Part shown: piece by piece, positions 45,555 to 56,760 of the stretch | Layout of the letters: each line of letters starts with the position of its first letter | Numbering within the stretch: position 1 is the stretch's first letter | Assembly (NCBI GenBank): GCA_036346225.1 | Contig: JARFIW010001323.1 | Span: 1,162,085 to 1,226,084, forward strand | Length of the DNA stretch: 64,000 nucleotides | Source: Platerodrilus igneus | Lineage: Eukaryota > Arthropoda > Insecta > Coleoptera > Lycidae | Direction of reading: 5' to 3' | The notes under the pieces: model-generated | Databases searched by the model: none | Seen by the model: only the letters and a program-made list of their open reading frames with translations | What the model was told of the DNA's origin: nothing | Translations under genes and position numbers: made by a program

Positions 45555-47000
45555 CTGTGATATACTCCTTTGAATGCGGGAACTGGGTCCTTTCAACAAA
45601 AAAATTCTAGTCCCACCGATTGGGCGTCATAAACTGCTGTGATCCTGGTTTCGCTTCAGCTGCTCACCTAATTTTATAAACCTCCTCATTCATAAAATTA
45701 AACAACACATTCCTACCACAAACATCAACGTCAACTCTATTTACATCAATATTCACAATACATTAAAATTTCAAGATTAAAATTCAGCATAAATTTCAGT
45801 TTTAAAAAGAATTTCAAGATTAATTTTATTATCATTTTAACGTGCATCCAGAATTAAAGTCCTTGTAGGATGCCTACTAATTAATATAACAATATATGCA
45901 GAGTAAAAAGGGAGCATCTACCACCCCTTTACATTAATTAACCAGGTTCGTCTAATTGAGCTCAAAGACATACCTAAAATTTCATCATAATCCAGAACAT
46001 CAATACTAAATACCCTTTCTACTTATACAAGCAAATTTCATCTTAACATTAAAATTTTATGGTTAGTACAATTTCACTAATGTCCATTTAAAGTAAATCA
46101 ATTATCAAGTAATTCAACACACACAAAATGTCAAACAAAATAGTATAATAAAGTTATTCAACACACACCAAAATGTCAAACAAAATAGTATAATTTACCT
46201 GAAGGTTACTGTCCTCGTAGCTTTAATGTACATCGTCCCTTTAGTTAATCACACCATTCCAACAGGATTATATTACGGCTTCTAATTCTCAACGCTTTTA
46301 AAATTTTCTCCATCACCATTTATTTAAAGTTGTTTCGGGGCTTTTCCGGAACTCATCTGTGTATATCTGACCCTTGTTTCGTGGATCCAGACACGTATTT
46401 GAACCATTTAATTATTAACACCCCCGAAAAATAGCAAAGAAATTCATGCTTCTTTCACCAAGATACGCCAAAACTGCCTACTTTTGTGTATACATTTGTC
46501 GTTGTAAATTTTGCTAATTGGTACCGTGATACTAAATTTTATTACCTTGTATCTAAGTGCACTGAAGTACATTCATGTTAGCACGTAAATAACAAACTAT
46601 TTTGAATCACTAAAATATACGAGCAAACTTTAAATTATTTTATCAAACTAAAATGCACTGTTTAACATCTTGAATCAAGTCGCGGATGTAAGAGCTTTTA
46701 ACGCATCGAATAGTCAAAAGTCTAAGAGAGCTTGTTTATATTCACCTCGGTATATATGGCAAAAAGCCTGTCTGTCGGTCTGTTCCCCAAAACGGGTAAT
46801 TCTAAGAATTTCTCATGCTATGTTCCCATTCCGTCGCTCGCGCGTCGGTTTTTACGAATTTTTCACTCGCCCCAGTTAAAATATCAGAAATTCTCACACG
46901 GCACGCAAACATGTCCGAGAAAAGCTAATTAATTTTGTACAGAAATCGTTGTTTCTACCTCTGATATTTGCATCCTATTTTCAACCAATTGTGACCCTCG
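45553..47000 (-). repeat. LTR/leader-like sequence, inverted partner of 51.1-52.45 kb
   Basis: Read on the minus strand, the order is GATGCAAATAT, a TATA-like promoter stretch and GAGCTCTC, then GAGCTCAATTAGAC, GGCATCCTACAAGGAC, GGATCACAGCAG and finally GACGCCCAATCGG. This order is repeated on the plus strand at 51.1-52.45 kb. The final GCGCCC-type phrase resembles a tRNA-Lys primer site after an LTR. There is no coding region nearby. A 44-bp tandem duplication (CACACAAAATGTCAAACAAA) lies at about 46,113-46,196. Confidence 0.5.
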
Positions 47001-47714
47001 TGACGTTGCTTAAATCACGCCTTTTACTATATGTGTCTTTGCTTGACGCATTTTCTCTTTCCTTTTCTAACCTGTTCGTATTGGTGCAAATTGATATTCT
47101 TTATTATCGATTATATTTTAGTCCATGTGGACTATCTGGGTTTAATAACCCCGTATCGCACCTTCTCGTGAATATTAAGCCACGGTTTCTTCAAGATTCT
47201 TTGAAACCATTTGTTATCTACCCAATTTTCGCCGTACGTGATATTTAAACTACGCAGGTGTTCAAAATAATATTAATTCTCAGAGCTTTATTTTATGGTA
47301 TTATAATCTTGGATTTTCACACTTTTATGCTTATTATTAATAATGGTTTAATTAACTCCAATTAAAATTGACTTCTATCCTTTCATTTTAGCGAATACAA
47401 GTTAACTATTAATTATTATGTGTACACTTTGTTTTACTACTGGTTACTTAAAATAGGGTTAATTAATATAAATTTTGCACGTAATTTCCATTTGTTTAGG
47501 AATAATTACATTACCCGTAGAGCTTGTTAATACTGTTTCTTTTGATATAAAGCGTCTTGTACATGATTTTAAATTTCTTATTTTACTGAAACGACCGAAT
47601 TTATTTATGCTTCATGGTTTTAATAAAGCGTATTATTTAATAAAATTCCTTATACACGGTGATTAAAATTATTTGATGTGATTATTTAATTTTCTACCCT
47701 GGTCTAAATATGAG

Positions 47715-47754
<40 letters not shown>

Positions 47755-47758
<4 letters not shown>

Positions 47759-47921
47759 GTTATTAAGATGAAATGAAAACCCAACTTTGTATTTAAAGTT
47801 GAATTACCATTTCAAATCGAACTAGTAATTGAAAACCACTAAAAGAACGGCTACAGCAGAACCTGAACCTGCAACCTCTGATTTTCCGGATCAGTGCTCT
47901 AACCAATTGAGCTATCTAGCC
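47755..47921 (-). mobile_element. tRNA-like SINE candidate, second family (left copy)
   Basis: Bases 47,921-47,848 on the minus strand can be folded into a tRNA-like cloverleaf: acceptor GGCTAGA with TGTAGCC (one mismatch), D stem GCTC/GAGC, anticodon stem CTGAT/ATCAG with loop CCGGAAA, and a T arm. Position 33 is C instead of the invariant U. An approximately 95-bp body and an (AT)n tail follow. This fits a tRNA-derived SINE better than a working tRNA gene. Confidence 0.5.
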
Positions 47922-48042
47922 TAATTGTTTAGATGATGTTATACTTAATACTACTGAAGCTTGGCTCTTTTTAACGATTTTCAATTACGTTTTGCATTTA
48001 AGGAAATTGAATCTAGTTATATACATAATTCATGTACTAATA

Positions 48043-48190
48043 ACTTGATCATCCGGAAAATCAGAGGTTGCAGGTTCAAGTCCTGCTGTAGCCGTTCTTT
48101 TAGTGGTTTTCAATTACTAGTTTGATTTGAAATGGTAATTCAACTTTAAATACAAAGTTGGGTTTTCATTTCATCTTAATAACTATTAAT
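48043..48190 (+). mobile_element. tRNA-like SINE candidate, second family (right copy, partial)
   Basis: Only the 3' half of the tRNA-like head is present, from the anticodon stem on (CGGAAAATCAGAGGTTGCAG, then T arm GCAGGTTCAAGTCCTGC), followed by the same body as the left copy in opposite orientation. Confidence 0.5.
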
Positions 48191-48278
48191 ATATATTAAG
48201 CATTCATTTGCATTCAACGGACAAGAGAATCACAGCAATTCTTAGAACAGAACGTGGGCAATTCAAAAACAAGAACAG

Positions 48279-48324
<46 letters not shown>

Positions 48325-48375
48325 CTCAAATTTAGACCAGGGTAGAAAATTAATTAACGACATCAAATAATTTTA

Positions 48376-48680
48376 ATCACGGTGTATAAGGACGCTTTGG
48401 GTAATAATGCGCTTCATTTAAAGGCATATTGGATAAATTCGTCATTTACTTCTAAACATAGGGTTTATAGTGTTTAGATAATGTTAAACACCGTGTATAT
48501 TAAAGCAGTGGAAAATAGTACGCTTAATTAAAGGCCTACTGGGTAGATTTAAATCATTCAATTAGAATGTAGGTTTTGTATATAATCATAATCAACGTGT
48601 AGAAGGAAGTAATGTAGAATTTCATTAGATAATACGCATTATTAAAACCATGTAGCATAAGAATTTATTCGTTTCGTTAA
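48376..48680 (+). repeat. Degenerate tandem repeat, about 110-bp period
   Basis: Three diverged units begin near CACGGTGTATA (48,376), CACCGTGTATA (48,490) and CAACGTGTAGA (48,594). Each contains an AATAATGCG- or AATACGC-like phrase. No coding content. Confidence 0.4.
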
Positions 48681-50900
48681 AAACAAGGGGTTTAGATTAT
48701 TCACTGGACGCTTTCTATAAAAAGAAGCAGAGTTAAAATGTTCAACTTGTATTTAATTTAATCTTTCCAAGTACTAAAGCTATCGAGAAATTATAACGAC
48801 GTGGAGAAGTCACGTAAAAGCCTTCAGCGTATTAGAACTCAAAACACCTGCAAAAATAACGATGTATATGATAGTCGATAAGCTTTAAGCTGTAAAAAAA
48901 TTCTTTCGTGCTTGATTTTTTTATTATTAACTTTATCCTCGTGACTATCAGCTAAAAAATTTACACCTTTAAATTTCCTAAACCCTAACCTGATATCACA
49001 AGGTTGAGAATTTCTTCTTATTAATGTAAGCCCAAGGTAAAGTTGGATGGAGAATGGCTTGAGATAAAGAAAAACTCTTAAAACATAAACGGCTAGTCGA
49101 GTGTTAGCTCTGGGTAGATCATGAGCTTGGGTCATGGGTTGTTAAAAGACCAAAAATATATTTAATGAACGCCACCGTATTTTTCAATACAATAACCAAC
49201 AAAATTTAACTGTTCTTGTATAAAAGGAATGCGGAAACCTTATCTTAACACCACTAACTATAAAACCTGAATTTCACTCTTTAAAACACACTTACCAAGA
49301 CCTCAACCACCAGATGTCATACAGATGTCTCAGCTTTACCTCTGAACAAACAAAGGTACAACATGGACACCATTTGTGTCCTCAAAAATATTTGCCAAAA
49401 ATAAAATAATAGAATTCTAAAATATATACCGAGGGAATTTGTTTTCATTACACTCTATTTCTAATCAGGGATGACTTGTAAATTTTTTTTGAATTCTAAA
49501 TAATAAAAAGTCATTCAAAACAAAATAGATTCTATTTGGGTAAATTTTCTGAATATATGTAACTACAATATTTAAGTTTGTATCTTTATAAAATTTTCTC
49601 TTAATAATTTTCTAGAACAGAAATAGACTAGTGAAGTTTTGCATTCAAAATTAGGAAGATCTCGGAATGGATCTTTTCTATAAAATTTCAGTATATTGAC
49701 TTGGAATTTCTAAGTTACTCATAATACATAAATTTCTTTAAATCAATGAAGTACTTCGTTGACCTTCACAATAAAATTGAATTATCAAAGTGCTGATATT
49801 GTAGAATGTAATTATTCTAATTTATTTTTATTTAACAGTAAATACGTGAATTTCACATGTCGATGAAAAATGCAAGTTCATGACCTCAAAATATTTAAAC
49901 ATATTTTAAATTAAATTAAGACGGCATATGACGTCTAGATAGGACAACTGAATCTATGTTTTTTATATATCTGACATAAGATGTCATTTACAGCTTTACC
50001 AAATGTACACTTTGTGTACTTGTAAACATTCTGACACACAATAGATTTGTTATTTAATTCGCTGATTCCTCAAAAGCTATTTTCTTTTTACGTTACTCAA
50101 ATATTTAATGTTAGATTATTTATAGTAATTTACTCTATGTTCAAAGTTATTAAATCCTAAAGAACACTCACGTGCTACAAAACTGCTCTGAACGAAAGAT
50201 ATAGGACCTTGATCTCAGCTGTCGGAAATTTCTATAACCATCAAAGTTCTTCGGAATACAACGATTATATTACAAAACCAACCTCAGCTCGAATGAATTT
50301 TTTTTTCGACAAAACTTTAGCTCCAAAATTTCCTTATTTGATGTTATTTATTGGTGAAGTTGAAATATACGAAACACATGTGAAATTGCCTTCTACGTTA
50401 CTGCATTTTATATTAAATAAGACGTAACCATATATGTTCTTGCTTTAAAATATTACCTTAAGACATTGTCTTAAGTTATTATCGGAGATATTGCACTAAG
50501 ATGAAAAAAATTGGTATAATCTATTTAATTAATATATACCAACTGTATTTATGATGTCAAAAAGGGGCTTCCATCTTCTTAGGCCTGCAGGGATCAAATG
50601 AACTGCTCTGAGCGAAGCTTATAGAAAATCATGCTCACGCCACCGCTGTTAGGCTCGACCTCCAGACACCAAGAATTTATCAATTATTTTCTTTTTCTTA
50701 CTCTGTTAGAGGCCACGTGTTTAAACACGACCATCTTGACTCCACTAACTTGTAGAACAGCTTGCACGTTCGAACGCTGATAATGAAGTGCAGAAATTGA
50801 CACTCGACAGAGCTTAGTAACTAACTTTAGAGCATAAACGTAAAAGAATCTGTGTTATTATCAATTTTATGTTTTAATTTCTATTGGACGGTAATTCACA
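48680..50900. other. AT-rich region with no recognised gene
   Basis: Short frames (48,839-49,135 minus; 50,209-50,427 plus) have no recognisable motif. Near 49,028-49,180 several phrases in order resemble 17,520-17,690 (AAGCCCAAGGTAAA and AAGCCCAGGGTAAA; GCCACCGTATTTTTC and TCCACCATATCTTCC). A shared old repeat is possible. Confidence 0.4.
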
Positions 50901-51109
50901 AATTAAATGTTTTAAATTATAGTTGTTTTATTTTTATTTTAAAGACCGAAGTATAACTAGAAAAAAATACGTTACAAAGCTATATGAGTGCAAGTAAGAA
51001 AGCAAGTTTGTGGTATAAAGACAAGCGAGAAGGAATGCATTGGTAGTTAAATGAGGGAAATATGTAAAACAAGAGCACAGGTTGTAGATAGAACGAACAG
51101 ACTAGATTG

Positions 51110-52449
51110 GCAAGTAAGGTTGAAATAAGATGCAAATATGAGAGGTGGTAGCATAACAATTTTTATATAAAATTAATTAGTCGTTCGCGGACGTGTTGCG
51201 AGACGTGTGGAAATTTCTTAGATTTTCAACTCGGACGATTGCAAATTTCAGAAGAATCATTGTGCCGAGCCATCGGAAAGGAAAATAGAATGCGAATTTC
51301 TAAAAAATCGACCGTCGCGGGACAAATTTGACTTGCAAGCGAGCCATTATATAAACCCATGCTGATAGGAGTTTAGCTCTCTTTATTTTTGATTTTATTC
51401 GATACTTCAAGCAGAATACATGGTGATTACGTGCTACGATAAAAGTTATTATGCATTAGTGTACTTAGAGAAGATAGATAAAGGTAATAAAGTCTAGTTA
51501 TATTTGCGTATATTACTGTACCAATTATCCAAAACGATAAATAAATAAATAGAAGTATGCAGTTTTTGTATAGCGTAAAAGAATTATGAATTTCATTGCT
51601 ATTTTTCGGGAGTGTTAGTAACCAAGTGTTATTCGTAAACGTGATTGGATCCACAAAACAAGATGTAGATGTACATAGTAGAATTCCTGAGAAGCCCTGA
51701 AACCTTTTAGATGAATAGTGGTGTAGAAAAATTTTAAAGGCAGCCAGAACCCAGCTGCAATGGTGAGATGAGCAAGGACGATGTACATTGGAGCCACGAG
51801 TGCATTAACCTTCAGGTAACTTATGCATTGTTGTTCGATCATAGATGTTTTGGTGTATGTTGAATATCTTTATAATTTGTTTGATAAAGATGGATAGTAG
51901 TAAATTTGTATAAACAACAAATTTTGAATTTTAAGGTAAAATTTTCTTGTATAAGTAGAAAGGAGTATTTATCAAGTTTATGTTTTTGATTATGATGAAA
52001 ATTTGGGTCTGTCTTTAAGCTCAATTAGACTAACCTGTTAAATTAACGTAGAGGGGTGGGAGATGCTCCCTTTTATTTAGACTCAGGTCTGCTAATATTG
52101 TTTACTTAATTAGTATGCATCCTACAAGGACTCTAATTCTGGATGCAAATTAAAATGATGACAAATTTGAACTTGAAATTTTATGATGCTGAAATTTAAT
52201 TTTGAAATTTTAATGTATTGTGAATATTGGTGTAAATAGAATTAACGTTGATGTTTGTGGTAGGAATGTGTTTTTTTTTATGAATGAGGATGAAAGTTTT
52301 AACTAGGTGAGCAGCCGAGGCGGAAAGAGTCAAGAGGCGATATTCAGGTAAGAAATCGAATATCAGAGGAAATTTCACCGTAGTAACGAGGATCACAGCA
52401 AATTTTGGCGCCCAATTCGTGAGGCTCGATTCTTATATCACAGCAAATT

Positions 52450-52450
<1 letters not shown>
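51110..52450 (+). repeat. LTR/leader-like sequence, plus-strand partner
   Basis: Shares the ordered landmarks of 47,000-45,553 in reverse complement. It contains GATGCAAATATGAGAGG (51,130), a TATATAAACCC promoter-like box (51,349) and GCATCCTACAAGGACTC (52,117). GATCACAGCA is followed by TTGGCGCCCAATTCG (52,405), like an LTR end and primer site. Confidence 0.5.

Positions 52451-52452
<2 letters not shown>

Positions 52453-52496
<44 letters not shown>
52453..52496. repeat. (TA)n microsatellite
   Basis: About 44 bp of AT repeat just after TATCACAGCAAATTTAC, mirroring the tract at 45,514. Confidence 0.95.
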
Positions 52497-52498
<2 letters not shown>

Positions 52499-53578
52499 CT
52501 ATGTAATTTGTAGCTTAGAATTAGTAGATATGTCATTCGACAACTTAGGGTAGGCTAGCGTGTGTAAATACCACTTACTAAAAAAATTAAATAGGCGTCT
52601 AGAGTAATAATTAATTAATTAATTTACAGTAGGAATTTTAGAGTTAATTGTACTTCAGTTTTAACTTTGCGCTTATTTGCAAAGAAATTTTATAATTTTT
52701 GTGAGGTAGAAACAATTGATGATAACCATCCATCATAAATATCAATTCATTAGTATACAGTGTAAGAATGCCGCCTTAATTACAGTATAATCATCGTATA
52801 ACAGTTAAAAAGTTTTTTCAATTTACTATAGCGTAAAATTAATAATTTTACGGGCATAATTTTAGTGAAGTAGAAGCATTTATTTAATATTGTTTAGCAT
52901 ATGTAAATATTATAGGGAAGAATTTAGCATAAGATAGCATTTAAAAACACGTAGTTAATAGAAAGAGATAGTTTCTGAGTTTGGAAGGGCTTTCGATAAA
53001 CGAAACTCGACGGTTACAATAGGCACGTCCTGTGGTAACGATCATTTCAAGGATAGGGCGCGTTGTCAACAACCTCATAAAAAAATCGATATTTTCTACG
53101 AATGCAAGTGGATGTTAAAGCAGGCAGGGAGCGATATGAAAACAAGGACAAATTGGTTTTAGCATATAAAAGACGGAGATGCAAATGTCAGGTGTCGGTT
53201 AGACTTTGAAACTATCGAGGGAACAAGGATAGATTTGAGGCTATAAGCAAGAGTGAGTTGAAAGATGTTTGTATAAGATATCGATTTAAATAAAAATGAA
53301 AAAGGTAACTGGACGTCACAAGTAGAACGGAGACACGCGATAGTCTGAGATTAAGAAAGAGTACATATGTGAGTGGGATTCGTAAACGAAGATTGATAGG
53401 GAAAATTTTCGTATATGGCATAGAGAAAGATGAGGCTAAGTTCGTCTTACATGTGGGACGTGAATCTAATAAGAATTGATATCAGTCGAGACTAGTTTTT
53501 CGGGGAAGCGGAACAGCTGTAGGATGGTTATAAGTTCCTTTCGCGGTAATTTGTTGTGTATGAGCGTTAAAATTCCAG
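52497..53578. other. Region with no recognised gene
   Basis: AT-rich, no significant frame. May be internal sequence of the element whose LTR-like part lies to the left, but nothing coding supports that. Confidence 0.4.
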
Positions 53579-53592
53579 GATTTTAAAAGACC

Positions 53593-53833
53593 TTACATGC
53601 GATTTTCCAATGCTCCACCCGAAGGTACTACATTGGCCAGGAAGCGAGTTCTTTTTACCTGGAAAATTTAGAATTTTGCCGAACCCTTGCTGTTCCAAGC
53701 AAGGTAGGGATCTTTAACGTGCGTGACAACACTCACACACGGGACCTCCATTTTACCTCTCATCCGAACGAGGGTGTAAATGCTCGCCTAACATTTTTCA
53801 AGCGGACCGTGTCGGGATTCGAATTCAGAACCC
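53593..53833 (-). mobile_element. SINE, 5'-truncated (copy 3)
   Basis: A 241-bp minus-strand copy lacking the A-box half of the head, with the B-box region degraded to GGTTCTGAATTCGAATCCCG. It is flanked by GATTTTAAAAGACC (53,579-53,592) and GATTTTAAAAGACT (53,834-53,847). Confidence 0.88.
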
Positions 53834-53847
53834 GATTTTAAAAGACT

Positions 53848-54144
53848 TTACATTTGATTTTTCCAATGCTCCACCCGAAGATACTACATTGGCCAGGAAG
53901 CGAATTTTTTTTACTTGGAAAATTTGGAATTTTGCCGAACCCTTGCTGTTCCAAGCAAGGTAGGGATCTTTAACGTGCGTGACAACACTCACACACGGGA
54001 CCTCCACTTTACCTCTCATCCAAACGAGGGGGTATTTTTGTGAAAAATACTCGCCTAACATTTTTTAAGCGGACCGTGTCGGAATTCGAACCCTGGACCT
54101 TGGGCGTAGTAGTCACACACATACCACTACGCCACGGAACCGCC
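53848..54144 (-). mobile_element. SINE, full length (copy 4)
   Basis: A 297-bp minus-strand copy with head GGTTCCGTGGCGTAGTGGTA (A-box region) and a B box. It is flanked by GATTTTAAAAGACT (53,834-53,847) and GATTTTAAAAGACC (54,145-54,158). It shares its left duplication with copy 3. Confidence 0.9.
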
Positions 54145-54848
54145 GATTTTAAAAGACCGTTGATGTTGTTAACAAAATTACAAAAAATTATAGAAGGCCA
54201 ACTGATGAATTTTAGACATTTGTTTCGGTTGAGATTTGGTTTTGAGAAGTGTGGCAACGGTTAGTAAGATACCGAGAAGGCTTGTTTATGCGGGGTGGAA
54301 TTGTGAGAAAATTAAACAACAAGGAGGTACTTTTGGATCTATATAAACACCTAGGAGGTGGTGTGAGGCTCTTCTTTTTTCGCTCGTCATCAACGTTAAG
54401 GCCAGTAGTAGTCAATATTGTTAAGTGATTTTAAAAAGTTGTTATTTATAAATACACACAAGTCGGTGTGCTTTAGTACTTGTTGTTTTGAAAATTATGA
54501 AGTACGTTTTGAAATAAAAGCGAAGCCTATCAGAGTCATGTAAGTACGGACTACTGTTACTTTGGTTGTTGTGTTTGCAGAGCGTCCTAAGACGAACTAG
54601 AAATTGTGAATGCTTCGAGTAGTGAGTTGCTGATAGTATACGGAACAGTAGGGGAGTTTAGGAAGTTTGGATGCACTATCAATGGTTAGTTGGAGAGATT
54701 TGCATAGCCGCGTGCTGACTGGAATGGTGTGACTCAACTTAGGGGCGGTTTCATAACTCATAGTCATTGTAAAGGGCAACAGCATCGATGGCTGGATTGC
54801 AGATGCGTTCTCTATTTTGAAGGTCAAGTGATTTCCTCTGACGTGGAG

Positions 54849-54893
54849 TCCCTACATGTGATTTTCCAATGCTCTACCCTAAGGTACTCATTG
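54849..54893 (-). mobile_element. SINE, 45-bp 3' fragment with target duplication (copy 5)
   Basis: Only the last part of the SINE is present (ACATGTGATTTTCCAATGCT, then CTACCCTAAGGTAC). It is flanked by the 10-bp direct repeat TGACGTGGAG (54,839-54,848 and 54,894-54,903), so it entered in this truncated form. Confidence 0.75.
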
Positions 54894-54903
54894 TGACGTG
54901 GAG

Positions 54904-56340
54904 CTCCGCAGGCCCCTTTAATTCACAGTGCGCACGCGCATTTATGGAGACAGTTGTCAAAGTAATGTCCTCTATCTTTTTGTATTGGTCGGATCACTTT
55001 CGCAGTATCTCCCTAGAATTGTCTAAATGCCCTTAGTAATACATCTCACTTTGTAACCATTGGGCTCATGTTTTGAACGCTATTTCAATAATATTTCCTT
55101 GATTGTAAATAATTTATAGCTTCAGTCATCTTATTTGTAATATAATTATGATTTAATAATGCAAGCGAAGTCTTGTCAACACTGTGAGTACTAAGGCTTA
55201 TCAAATTGTTTTGCTAACCTTGCTCTTTGTAATATACTTGTTTCAGGGTTTTGTTATGTCCTTGGGCATGTCTGTTATTCGGTCTTAAGAGTAAGCTTGT
55301 AGAGTTGCATCGAGTGCTAATCCAATGCATTATATTTCCGTTCCTCCTGTGTATTTCTAAGCTGTGTTGTTGAAGGTATATGGTAGAGGACTGCATTTTC
55401 TTATTCAATTACTCTTATTTTAATTCTATTGATTTCTTTAACTTGAAACTTTTGATTAGTGTATACATTTTTGTTTCTCGTCAATTACAATCTGTTTTTC
55501 ATAATACATCTATTTGAAATACTGTAATTTTGAAATAATACTAACCGTGTAAAGAACTCATTTGTAGTGTGCGAGGACAGTCTCCTGTATTTTGAGGTTT
55601 AATACTATAATACTTTTTTCCCATATTTGGTTATTTATTTCAGAAAATTATTAGTTAATGCTCGAGATAATAAGTTATCAGTTTAATGAAATTGTCGTAT
55701 ATAAAACAACAGGATACCGTAAATAATATTTTGGGCACTGATGATTCAAATCAATTTATCCCTAGTCTAAAATTATATCGATTTATTCATTTCCAAAGTA
55801 AAATCTTGGTATACAATTCGATTCACAGGTTCACACACTCAGTGCCTGGGTCTGAGAAGTATGATATAAAATGTTAATAAACATGCATACTGCATAAGGA
55901 AATTATGGAACAAAATTATCTATATTACAACAACACATCCGTAGGTAAGCGGTATCTTCAAAGTACAGATTTAGGATAAGGTCCTTCCACAAGAGGCGTT
56001 TCATGTAATAGCTGATACGTGACAACAAAGTAGTATATTTTGTTGACGTACAGAATTTTTGAATGCTTTATGAATTTTAACACAATTTTCAGCAATTCCT
56101 ACTGCGTGCACATTTTTAAAATTGCTAAAAGTTCTGCAGTGTCAAAAACACTTTACATGTATTCTACCTGTTTAATAATCTGCACAAAAGTTTAATAAAA
56201 ATTTACGAAGATACTTTATCGACTAGCAAAAAAAAAAACTAAGGAGTTAAGTAAACTTTATACTTATAGATAAATTTAAGTTGAGGTCATTGTAACGGAA
56301 TTTGAGCTAAGTTAAAAATATAATTTTAGAATAATAAGTG
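54904..56340. other. Region with no recognised gene
   Basis: AT-rich; open frames such as 55,214-55,408 and 55,686-55,877 show no recognisable content. Confidence 0.4.
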
Positions 56341-56760
56341 TTTAATATTGTAACGAAATTTCTTTTGCCACACCAGTTCTTTATTACCAACTGCTTACAC
56401 AAGCTCTCTTACTCGTTTCTAATATACTCAGAACAATTATTTCCACCTAATCACTAACAAGACTAACTTACGTAAAGTGGCAGTACTATCTTCTTAATTA
56501 GTACTCGATAGACGTATAATTAACAATCGAAGCACTAACGTTTAATTTGTGTTAATCAGTAACTGCCACCATTCTGAACGGACCTTGACGAAGTTCTAAA
56601 ATACTAGAACGGGTAGAATTGCTTTCATGTTTCAACGAGCTAAAGAGCCGAACTATAGGTTTAACCAAAATAGTGGTATCTTTAGTGAGGAACCAAACTA
56701 AGACAGGTCCCCAAAAGAGGCCAGCAGCTTTTTCGGTACTTAGAGTGGCAGAGACCATAG
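56341..56760 (-). other. Unidentified retroelement-like fragment
   Basis: A 68-residue minus-strand frame (56,552-56,758; GLFWGPVLVWFLTKDTTILV) is followed by sequence ending AAATTTCGTTACAAT near 56,347. This could be a gene end plus an LTR-like tail. I do not recognise it, and no partner is in the window. Confidence 0.3.

Larger units (their letters stand above)
47640..48400. repeat. Imperfect palindrome with tRNA-like units and (AT)n tracts
   Basis: Left arm 47,640-47,900 and right arm 48,050-48,400 are inverted copies. Each, reading outward from the centre, has a tRNA-like end, a body containing ACAAAGTTGGGTTTTCATTT, an (AT)n tract (47,717-47,755; 48,281-48,322), and ACCAGGGTAGAAAATTAA. 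The right arm carries about 90 extra bases before its (AT)n tract, including AATCACAGCAATTC. Confidence 0.75.

Noticed and set aside
46949..47248. A 99-residue hydrophobic open frame
   Set aside because: No motif; it overlaps the inverted LTR-like sequence and is explained by T-rich composition.
47848..47921. A functional tRNA gene
   Set aside because: The invariant U33 is C, one acceptor pair is mismatched, the partner copy is half-size, and both are embedded in a repeated inverted body with AT tails.
54280..54420. A promoter suggested by CTATATAAACACC
   Set aside because: A single TATA-like word in AT-rich DNA with no downstream gene or partner LTR is not enough.
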